DNA from: Alphaproteobacteria bacterium
Lineage (GTDB): Bacteria; Pseudomonadota; Alphaproteobacteria; UBA3830
Assembly (NCBI GenBank): GCA_025998775.1
Contig: BNWK01000090.1
Coordinates: 1 to 5,386, forward strand
Direction of reading: 5' to 3'
DNA length: 5,386 nucleotides
The stretch's first letter is position 1. Each line of letters begins with the position of its first letter. Of the stretch, positions 1-4,544 are shown piece after piece. A program made the position numbers and the translations under genes. The notes beneath the pieces are model-generated. The model ran no database searches. It had not been told where the DNA came from and was given only the letters and a program-made list of their open reading frames with translations.

Positions 1-36
1 CACACACACACACACACACACACCCACACACACAAC
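1..36. repeat. (CA)n dinucleotide microsatellite
   Basis: The window opens with an uninterrupted CA run of about 22 bases, followed by a CCC interruption and more CA units that decay into CCCC. Alternating purine-pyrimidine CA/TG tracts are typical of eukaryotic nuclear DNA, tend to be length-variable, and can adopt Z-DNA. The run reaches the window edge, so its full length is unknown. It directly precedes the first copy of the 113-bp repeat, which is itself CA-rich. Confidence 0.95.
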
Positions 37-41
37 CCCAC

Positions 42-154
42 ATTCACGCCTCGCACAGACACAAACAATAACCCTGAATATGCACACATCTGAACGTACG
101 TTCATACTCACTGTTCAAATAACACTCACCCACACTTTCGCACCCACACCCACA
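42..154 (+). repeat. 113-bp exact direct repeat, copy 1
   Basis: This segment is identical, base for base by eye, to 2403-2515, with a constant offset of 2361. It begins ATTCACGCCTCGCAC and ends inside CACCCACACCCACA. The flanks of the two copies are unrelated: here the left flank is the CA microsatellite and the right flank is TAGGGTTTAG. The segment contains a perfect 14-bp palindrome at 91-104. Full identity in otherwise diverged non-coding DNA points to a recent duplication, a dispersed repeat family, gene conversion, or an assembly artefact near a contig end. Confidence 0.95.
91..104. repeat. 14-bp perfect palindrome TGAACGTACGTTCA
   Basis: TGAACGTACGTTCA equals its own reverse complement. 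The same palindrome occurs at 2452-2465 in the second copy of the 113-bp repeat. It could be a dimeric transcription-factor site or simply part of the repeat; nothing in the sequence separates these options. Confidence 0.85.
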
Positions 155-169
155 TAGGGTTTAGAATCC

Positions 170-282
170 TGCGCCCTTTTTCTTACTTACTGATCCCTTT
201 TTGATCCCCTTTTTTTTGGGCGCAAAGGTGATCCCTTTTTAGTAAGTGATCCCTTTTTGGTCTCTTTTTGTTGGGTGCAGAA
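170..282 (+). repeat. TGATCCCTTTTT short-repeat cluster with inverted repeat
   Basis: TGATCCCTTTTT occurs at 191-202, 229-240 and 247-258, with a variant TTGATCCCCTTTTTTTT starting at 201. The segments at 185-202 and 241-258 match at 15 of 18 positions. A 7-bp inverted repeat, TGCGCCC (170-176) and GGGCGCA (218-224), has T runs on the inner side of both arms. A second pair, ACTTACT (185-191) and AGTAAGT (241-247), is also inverted. TTGGGCGCA is echoed as TTGGGTGCA near 269-277. This may be a small foldback element or the terminal part of a non-autonomous transposon, but no target-site duplication or coding remnant is visible. Confidence 0.6.
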
Positions 283-489
283 TTTCAGCTTTTTTTGTCT
301 TTTTAGTTTGTTTGGCTGGATTTAACGACTTTTTTACATCATAGTTATGGTTTTGTGTTCAAAAGATTGGAAAATTTGTTGAGAATTGATGGAAAGCTTG
401 CAATATGTTGTTGCACATTCAATTTTATAAATGTGGAGAATTGATTGGAGAGGTTTTCATACTCCTCAATGTGTGCATTTCTTTTTTAG
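283..489. other. AT-rich non-coding stretch
   Basis: This stretch is rich in T runs and short TTG/TGG words and has no open frame of note. A 10-bp word GAGAATTGAT occurs at 381-390 and 436-445. The last bases, CTTTTTTAG (481-489), form a pyrimidine tract plus AG that would serve as the 3' splice site of the exon candidate at 490. I see nothing else to annotate. Confidence 0.5.
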
Positions 490-530
490 CTGCTTCTATT
501 GTGATTCCAAAACCCTCTTTTGTCACTCAG
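490..530 (+). CDS. Candidate 41-bp internal exon, product unknown
   Basis: A pyrimidine-rich tract ending in AG (481-489) is followed by 41 bases and then CAG|GTAAGA, a perfect match to the eukaryotic 5' splice-site consensus. The reading frame ending in phase 0 at the CAG is open after two leftover bases and gives ASIVIPKPSFVTQ, a mixed-composition peptide unlike the surrounding T-rich DNA. It would join in phase 0 to the exon candidate at 2549. Length and phase are compatible with a small internal exon. There is no homology I recognise, and 13 codons carry little statistical weight. The alternative is a chance pairing of AG and GTAAGA. Confidence 0.35.
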
Positions 531-869
531 GTAAGAATTGTCTTTATCACTACCTATTGATGTTTGTGTTTAGTTGTGCTTATTTGTGCTTAGAAAAGAT
601 TATTTGAGAATGGAAAAAATATCGATAGATTAAACAGGTGAAAAATGAGCTTTGCCATTTTCAATGGGAGTTGGCATCAGGTTGTACCCACAAAAAGGTG
701 GATTCTGTTAACCGTTTGCTGGACACCAAACCATTATCACCACCATGTAGAGGCATATGAGGACTATAAATCCCTGTAAAAAATGGAAGATATAATTATA
801 AAATGAAATCACACAACAATAATGAATATCTAAAAATCATGAAAAAAATATGAAGGGGGTGCAAAGAAC

Positions 870-886
870 TTTTTGTGTGCTTAATT
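870..886 (+). repeat. 17-bp direct repeat, copy 1 of 2
   Basis: TTTTTGTGTGCTTAATT is identical at 870-886 and 1714-1730, 844 bp apart. Flanks diverge at once. Seventeen matched bases that include GTGTGC are more than expected by chance in a window this size, though the AT bias weakens this. A related TTGTGCTTA word occurs twice at 574-592. Confidence 0.7.
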
Positions 887-934
887 AAGAACAAAACAAA
901 CTTAATGCGCTCAAGAACAGTAATAATACAAATC

Positions 935-959
935 ATTTCCCGTTTAGAAATCGGGAAAT
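935..959. repeat. Perfect 8-bp hairpin, with a small adjacent hairpin
   Basis: ATTTCCCG (935-942) and CGGGAAAT (952-959) are exact reverse complements separated by 9 bases. Immediately after, ACCAG (961-965) and CTGGT (969-973) form a 5-bp stem with a 3-base loop. The pair sits just before a long A-rich tract. A role as a structured RNA or terminator is not supported by anything else here. Confidence 0.6.
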
Positions 960-980
960 AACCAGGAACTGGTGAAGAGC

Positions 981-1014
981 TGCAAAAAAAACAAAAAAAA
1001 CAAAAAAAAAAAAC
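981..1014 (+). repeat. A-rich low-complexity tract (A8C units)
   Basis: After TGC, runs of eight A are separated by single C residues and followed by a run of twelve A. The spacing of nine bases suggests slippage of an A8C unit. It could be the decayed tail of a retroposon, but no recognisable element body or flanking target duplication lies upstream. Confidence 0.8.
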
Positions 1015-1713
1015 ATTCTGTTAAACGTAAATATGGAAAAAAACAGAAAGTACCAAAATTTGAGTTCATAGCGGAGAAGTATATCCACGACGAAATTAGA
1101 GTGTATTATAATACCAATAAGGAATAATATCAATGTTTTCAAAAAAAACTGGCAATCATCAAAACTTCCTTCTTTAAATGAAAAAGATTGAAAGCACAAA
1201 TAGAAGAATTTATAAAAAATCCTCCTTGCAAATATTCAAGTTGAAAAAGGCCAAGTTAGTCATTACACCAACCTATTTTTAACTATTAAGTGAACAAAAA
1301 AAGAATAAAGAAGAAAATTCCAAGCAAAATGTTGTAATAAAAAAGGAACGGTTAATTTTTTTGAGTATTTATCAATCAAACTCATTGCGCAGTTGAATGT
1401 GAATATGTTTGGTAAATTTATTTCAAACCACTTAGTAAGGAAATCATTTCCAATGTTGATATTTACTTTTTAGTTATTGGTTGCAGTCCTTAATTATGCA
1501 TTTTTCATCACGCTGAATCAAGTTTTACATTCTTTGAAGTGAATTTCTAATGTTAGAACTATATTTGTTCAACAGTTTCCTCAATACTGGTACTTTTTTG
1601 GATATATGTTTCTCTGCGATTTTTAGTCCTCTCCACACCCTAGTTTATTTGGCATTTGAAGTGACCAATGGGTATGGCCTATTGCCAACTCCCAATAGAA
1701 GTTTTGTTAATTA

Positions 1714-1730
1714 TTTTTGTGTGCTTAATT
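1714..1730 (+). repeat. 17-bp direct repeat, copy 2 of 2
   Basis: Identical to 870-886 (TTTTTGTGTGCTTAATT). The right flank continues as T-rich DNA (TTTATTAG), whereas copy 1 continues AAGAAC, so the match is bounded. Copy 2 lies at the end of a T-rich 62-codon open stretch that I regard as non-coding. Confidence 0.7.
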
Positions 1731-1854
1731 TTTATTAGTTGGGATAAAAAGCCGAATTTGTGAAGGCACTGGATTCCCTTGTAAATTCCTTTCAAATCAC
1801 AGTAGGTTTTGGTTGTATTATGGAATTGCTTTTTTTTTTAATACCTGTATGCAG

Positions 1855-2020
1855 TGCATCAGTGGGAGTGAGGACCGTGTGAGTGGATAAGTGTTGTGTT
1901 GCTTGCGTGTGCATGGTGGAGGATAGTGCATTGGTTATGCTTGTATAGACCGACGAAAGAGAAGATATAACAGAATGAGTGTGTCCGTGTAGATATGCAT
2001 AAACACCATGGGTGTGTATT
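1855..2020. repeat. TG-rich (CA-rich on minus) decayed low-complexity DNA
   Basis: The + strand is dense in TG, GTG and TGTG words without a strict period, and lacks long C runs. It resembles an old, mutated CA/TG microsatellite. The same bias creates an 86-codon minus-strand open stretch rich in His, Thr and Ser (about 1792-2052), which I treat as a by-product of the repeat rather than a gene. Confidence 0.55.
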
Positions 2021-2082
2021 TTTGAACCAGATATTACAAACTCAGGTTTCAAATGAAAAGGACTGTATTCTGATATTCGGCT

Positions 2083-2265
2083 ATGACCTCTGAGAATTAT
2101 ATGGGGAAGGAAACTTCAGTGCATAATGGGAAAATATCGTTTGTTTACGTTTTTGGTTGTTTACTCACACTTCAGATTTGTTTATATTTCGGAACTCACG
2201 TGTTGATGGTTGTGTATTTTGCAGTTGCTCTCTTGTTTTTCGGACCCCAAGTAATATTATTTTAA
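2083..2265 (+). CDS. Doubtful 60-codon ORF with hydrophobic C-terminal half
   Basis: The frame opens MTSENYMGKETS and, after about residue 19, becomes almost continuously hydrophobic (FVYVFGCLLTL and later VVYFAVALLFF), which would read as one or two membrane segments. Such composition arises easily from T-rich DNA because T at codon position 2 gives Phe, Leu, Val and Ile. No homology is recognised and no regulatory context is visible. Within it, TTTTGCAG (2217-2224) and a downstream AAGTAATA (2249-2256) resemble splice signals around a 26-bp segment, but that segment would end out of phase with the exon candidate at 2549. It is more likely non-coding. Confidence 0.12.
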   Translation: MTSENYMGKETSVHNGKISFVYVFGCLLTLQICLYFGTHVLMVVYFAVALLFFGPQVILF

Positions 2266-2402
2266 TGATTAGATTGAACAGTATTTGATTTTCAGTTGGG
2301 TTTCTTTTTGAAAGTTGAGGTTTGAACATTTACAGGCCACTTTGTGCAAATGAAACATATCGATGAATGTATGAGGTTGTATGTGTTTGAACCCATTTGA
2401 AA

Positions 2403-2515
2403 ATTCACGCCTCGCACAGACACAAACAATAACCCTGAATATGCACACATCTGAACGTACGTTCATACTCACTGTTCAAATAACACTCACCCACACTTTC
2501 GCACCCACACCCACA
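2403..2515 (+). repeat. 113-bp exact direct repeat, copy 2
   Basis: Identical to 42-154. Here the left flank is non-repetitive (CATTTGAAA), and the right end runs on into further CACCCA hexamers, so the 3' breakpoint lies inside the hexamer tract. In one frame the copy is open and reads into the coding-like stretch after 2549, giving a Thr/Pro-rich peptide (for example THTFAPTPTPIPT). That extension is probably not protein-coding because the same DNA in copy 1 has no coding context. It includes the 14-bp palindrome at 2452-2465. Confidence 0.95.
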
Positions 2516-2525
2516 CCCATACCCA
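2502..2525 (+). repeat. CACCCA hexamer microsatellite (four units)
   Basis: Three CACCCA units are followed by a TACCCA variant and then CACTCT. The first copy of the 113-bp repeat has only about two units (141-154) before switching to TAGGGTTTAG. The purine strand reads TGGGTG repeats. Confidence 0.85.
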
Positions 2526-2548
2526 CACTCTATTGGACATACCAGCAG

Positions 2549-2722
2549 GCGGTGAAAAAGGAAAGAAAACAAGGAAAACGATTAAGATGTGACGAGAATG
2601 AAGATGATGGCAAAGAAGGTTTTCATAATGAAAACTTTCTTACTGAAACCAACCCAGTGCACTTTTACTCATCCAGGGACGAAATAAATCAACAAATCAG
2701 TCACGAAACCGCTGTTATTCAG
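2549..2722 (+). CDS. Candidate 174-bp exon encoding a charged 58-residue segment
   Basis: This is the strongest coding signal in the window. The frame has the composition of real protein, with a basic start (AVKKERKQGKRLRC), an acidic patch (DENEDDGKEG) and a mixed polar remainder ending HETAVIQ. By my count, 40 of 58 codons begin with a purine, a common coding bias not forced by local base composition. The proposed left edge follows CCAGCAG; it lacks a good pyrimidine tract, so the true edge is uncertain and the frame stays open upstream into the 113-bp repeat. The right edge is CAG|GTTGAG, a usable but weak donor. If not spliced, the frame stops six codons later at 2741-2743. The family is not recognised. 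The charged lysine/arginine then acidic pattern suggests a soluble or cytoplasmic segment. Confidence 0.4.
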
Positions 2723-2959
2723 GTTGAGAAAAAAATCAGCTGAACTTTTGCCCTTCCCACCTTCCTTTCCCTTACCAATGTATACTCCTTTACAAGTCAA
2801 GAGTTATTGGGTAATTTTTGGTCTAATGAAACGCTCAGACAGAAATAATTATTTATTCATTTAATGTTCGTTATTTCTCAAGGTGATAATTCCCACCTGT
2901 TCATTAGCATTTTTCCTTTTTCAATTTTCTTGTTTTATAATTTTGACTTTTTCTCTCAG
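2723..2959 (+). other. Candidate 237-bp GT-AG intron
   Basis: It starts GTTGAG and ends in a T-rich tract with TTTTTCTCTCAG, a strong 3' splice site. Its composition is T-rich, with stop codons in the exon frame soon after the donor. Both borders fall in phase 0, so removing it joins VIQ to FLLRLP without a frameshift. The existence of the intron is inferred. Confidence 0.35.
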
Positions 2960-3023
2960 TTTCTTCTACGATTACCAGCAAATAAAGGAGTTGCGTATGA
3001 ATTCCAAATCATTAATCTGACCG
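2960..3023 (+). CDS. Candidate 64-bp exon, product unknown
   Basis: Following a strong acceptor (TTTTTCTCTCAG), the frame encodes FLLRLPANKGVAYEFQIINLT, a mixed peptide that contrasts with the Phe-rich translation of the flanking T-rich DNA. It includes an N-L-T sequon. The proposed right edge is ACCG|GTAACA, giving phase 1. Without splicing, the frame continues to a stop at 3062-3064. Its phase 0 start matches the end of the 2549-2722 candidate. No family is recognised. An AATAAA word inside it (2981-2986) is part of the coding-like sequence and is not called as a polyadenylation signal. Confidence 0.35.
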
Positions 3024-3187
3024 GTAACATGTTTTTTCAATTCGTGTGTTCGTACTCCGGCTGATGTTCTCCAAGTGCTAAGAAAGAAAAAGTGTCTACT
3101 TCCAGAATCAGTCTCTGCTCCTCCCCTCATCCGCCCTACTTCTGTTTGTGCCAGTGGAGTGAGCTATAGTCTCGTCTGATTCCTCAT

Positions 3188-3236
3188 TCCTGACTGACTT
3201 CTGACTGACCTGACAGACCTTCTGACTGGTTGACAG
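3188..3236 (+). repeat. Cryptic CTGAC/TGACAG imperfect tandem repeat
   Basis: CTGACTGAC-type words recur through this stretch. The clearest pair is TTCTGACTGACCTGACAG (3199-3216) and TTCTGACTGGTTGACAG (3220-3236), a period of about 21 bases, preceded by CCTGACTGAC. This is simple local slippage DNA on the edge of the G+C-richer right half, with no coding implication. Confidence 0.75.
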
Positions 3237-3307
3237 TGCGCTTCTATTTTTTACCCCTGTCCACACGACATTACAACACGTCGACAATGTTCAACACTTC
3301 CTCATCG

Positions 3308-3371
3308 TGTGTGCTTTGGTTTGCTGCATTTCCTTCGTACCTACGCATGGGACAAGTCTGCTGTTCTACAG
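3308..3371 (+). repeat. Isolated diverged monomer of the 47-bp minisatellite
   Basis: Positions 3334-3367 align with the minisatellite unit at 30 of 33 positions plus one inserted A: TTCGTACCTACGCATGGGAC here against TTCGTGCCTGCGCATGGGAC in the array. The stretch before it (3308-3333) matches the preceding part of the unit more loosely. It lies about 390 bp upstream of the array and heads the first copy of the larger duplication. Confidence 0.8.
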
Positions 3372-3712
3372 GTGGAAGATGCTGTCGTTGCATTTTCTTT
3401 AACAAAAAGGTCAGAACCACTTCCTTCTTCATGTTATGGTTTTCCTCCATCTTTCTCTTCTTCCTCTTGCGTCGTCTCTTTTACTATATCACAGTTACGC
3501 AGACATTATCTTTGTAAAATTAGGCCGAATTCTACTCATTATCTCTGGGAGTGACTTCCGAATGGTGTCCTCCACGCACCTTCGCCTGCAGGACACAGTT
3601 CGGATAGTCTCTTCCTGTATGGTGGGGGGATCGTTGTGCATGAGACTTCCTGTCCTTTCTTGCATCTTCTTTTTCCCCGCCTTTCTTTTCAGTACACGTT
3701 CATCTGCACTTT
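3334..3712 (+). repeat. Diverged segmental duplication, copy A
   Basis: Copy A begins with the lone 47-bp-type monomer and is colinear with 3901-4261. The best-conserved core, 3579-3650 against 4125-4196, aligns without gaps at 56 of 72 positions (78%). Further matches are a pyrimidine-rich stretch (3420-3475 against 4018-4072) and the right end (ACGTTCATCTGCACTTT against ACGTCATTGCTACTTT). Offsets fall from 567 to 546 and then 550, so copy A carries roughly 20 extra bases. Core substitutions are spread over all three codon positions (7, 6 and 3 in the frame open in copy B), so there is no sign of selection on protein. Short open frames here (such as 3230-3517 and 3436-3714) look incidental. 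Confidence 0.75.
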
Positions 3713-3723
3713 AGCGCATTAGA

Positions 3724-3944
3724 GCATTGGACAGTCTGTTATTCTGTCGTGTCATCTCATTCGTGCCTGCGCATGGGACAGTCTGTTGTTCTGTCGTGTC
3801 ATCTCATTCGTGCCTGCGCATTGGACAGTCTGTTGTTCTGTCGTGTCATCTCATTCGTGCCTGCGCATTGGACAGTCTGTTATTCTGTCGTGTCATCTCA
3901 TTCGTGCCTGCGCATGGGACAGTCTGTTGTTCTGTCGTGTCATC
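3724..3944 (+). repeat. 47-bp minisatellite, about 4.7 copies
   Basis: Units start GGACAGTCTG at 3729, 3776, 3823, 3870 and 3917, exactly 47 bp apart. The fifth is cut after GTGTCATC. Variation is confined to two sites: TGTTATT or TGTTGTT near the start, and GCATG or GCATT at the end. Units 1 and 4 share ATT with G; units 2 and 3 share GTT with T. This pattern fits a 141-bp three-unit higher-order period. Since 47 is not a multiple of three, each + strand frame cycles through all three readings of the unit, and all three stay open (Cys/Ser/Val-rich peptides). These are not considered genes. Confidence 0.97.
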
Positions 3945-4261
3945 ATTTTGAACACATCATCTGTATGTGAATGATGCAGAAGTTTCGCCCTACTTAATAA
4001 ACGTTAGATCCTCTTTTTTCTTCCACATCACGGTTTTGTTCTTTCCTTTTCCTCCTTCCTCCTCTTGTTTGCTACACTCTCTGCTCAACATCGACTTGGC
4101 CATCTGAGCGATGCCCTGCATACACCTTCGCATCATGGATACTATTCGGATGGTCTCTTCATGTGTGTTGAGGGGATAGTTGTGGAAAAGACTTCCTCCC
4201 TTGCAACATCTTTCCGATCAACCTATCGCTTTCTCCCTCTGCCCAACGTCATTGCTACTTT
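3901..4261 (+). repeat. Diverged segmental duplication, copy B
   Basis: The downstream partner of 3334-3712. It begins in the last units of the 47-bp array, just as copy A begins with the lone diverged monomer, so the ancestral unit was probably one minisatellite monomer plus about 320-340 bp of spacer. Copy B lacks about 20 bases relative to A between the pyrimidine-rich part and the 72-bp core. Its right half overlaps the start of the 159-codon open frame at 4065. Confidence 0.75.
3996..4001 (+). promoter_or_regulatory. Possible polyadenylation signal AATAAA
   Basis: AATAAA is followed about 10-20 bases later by a T-rich stretch (CTCTTTTTTCTT, 4011-4022), the usual arrangement of a cleavage signal with a downstream U-rich element. 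No confident + strand terminal exon lies upstream, so this may be chance. Confidence 0.15.
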
Positions 4262-4544
4262 GTTTTTTCGCAATTTCCGTGCTTTGAAAGCCACTCCAAC
4301 TCGCATGGCAATGTTTGCCAGTGCAAATCTTGGACGCTGCCACTGTGCTGACGTACTGTATCCGCAGTTCTGCGGATGGAACATCGATGCAGGAGGAAGC
4401 CGGCAGACTTACACTCGGCAGACCATCACCATGCAGGAGGATACGTCATCCGATGAGTTGTCTTTCTTTGCGTACATCAATCTTTCTATTCTCCTTTTCA
4501 CGCACACACAGTACCACTGCTGCTGGTCGAGTTGGTTGATCTAG
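4065..4544 (+). CDS. Doubtful 159-codon ORF, no recognised family
   Basis: The longest open frame of the window starts MFATLSAQHR and ends in a hydrophobic stretch (INLSILLF). Its first third lies in copy B of the segmental duplication. The same frame in copy A begins PSPAGHSSDSLF, resembling PSHHGYYSDGLF here, but reaches a TAG at 3718-3720, and substitutions between copies show no third-position excess. A second frame is also open over 4315-4539. The middle (about residues 85-145, including DAGGSRQTYTRQTITMQEDT) is less biased than the rest and might be part of an exon, but I see no domain, motif or signal peptide. A chance open frame in pyrimidine-rich DNA is more likely. Confidence 0.18.
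   Translation: MFATLSAQHRLGHLSDALHTPSHHGYYSDGLFMCVEGIVVEKTSSLATSFRSTYRFLPLPNVIATLFFRNFRALKATPTRMAMFASANLGRCHCADVLYPQFCGWNIDAGGSRQTYTRQTITMQEDTSSDELSFFAYINLSILLFTHTQYHCCWSSWLI
4360..4377. repeat. 18-bp near-perfect dyad ATCCGCAG-TT-CTGCGGAT
   Basis: Two exact 8-bp reverse-complementary arms flank only two bases. The spacing is too tight for an ideal hairpin loop, so a symmetric protein-binding site or a chance dyad is as likely as an RNA stem. It falls within the doubtful 159-codon frame. Confidence 0.7.
4387..4441 (+). repeat. Short interspersed direct repeats
   Basis: ATGCAGGAGGA occurs at 4387-4397 and 4431-4441, and CGGCAGAC at 4401-4408 and 4415-4422 between them. The spacing differs (44 and 14), so this is not a regular tandem array. 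Both repeats lie in the purine-rich patch that interrupts the otherwise pyrimidine-rich right half. Confidence 0.5.

Larger units (their letters stand above)
531..2402 (+). other. Long gene-poor AT-rich region, possible intron
   Basis: If the exon candidates at 490-530 and 2549-2722 belong together, this is most of a roughly 2-kb intron starting GTAAGA. G+C is low (16 of 60 at 1081-1140). Stops are frequent in all frames apart from short open stretches driven by poly-A, poly-T or TG bias. It contains a tandem TTGTGCTTA pair (574-592), a 17-bp direct repeat, two small hairpins, an A-rich tract and a TG-rich segment, listed separately. Scattered TATAAA-like words (for example 765-770) have no supporting context. 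I see no RNA gene. Confidence 0.5.

Noticed and set aside
765..770. TATAAA word as a promoter TATA box
   Set aside because: Such words are frequent in AT-rich DNA, and no start codon with a credible coding frame follows.
933..1199. Minus-strand 88-codon open frame, Phe-rich
   Set aside because: It is the translation of A-rich + strand DNA, including the A8C tract. The run of Phe residues is explained by composition and no domain is visible.
1550..1738. 62-codon + strand frame with hydrophobic residues
   Set aside because: T-rich DNA gives Phe/Leu-rich peptides by chance. It ends in the 17-bp repeat and has no splice or start context.
1792..2052. Minus-strand 86-codon frame rich in His, Thr and Ser, with a CAG|GTATTA donor-like site near its end
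   Set aside because: The sequence is a decayed CA/TG repeat, which naturally yields His/Thr/Val peptides. No partner exon or conserved motif was found.
2225..2250. 26-bp micro-exon between TTTTGCAG and GTAATA
   Set aside because: It would end out of phase with the candidate at 2549, and its peptide is indistinguishable from translated T-rich DNA.
3692..3720. Acceptor-like TTTCTTTTCAG at 3682-3692 suggesting an exon start
   Set aside because: The aligned part of duplication copy B lacks the AG, and the following frames stop within a few codons or enter the minisatellite.
3727..3974. Three overlapping open frames through the 47-bp array, encoding Cys/Ser/Val repeats
   Set aside because: The unit lacks stops in any + frame and 47 is not divisible by three, so all three frames are open automatically. 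This is a property of the repeat, not evidence for a repeat protein.
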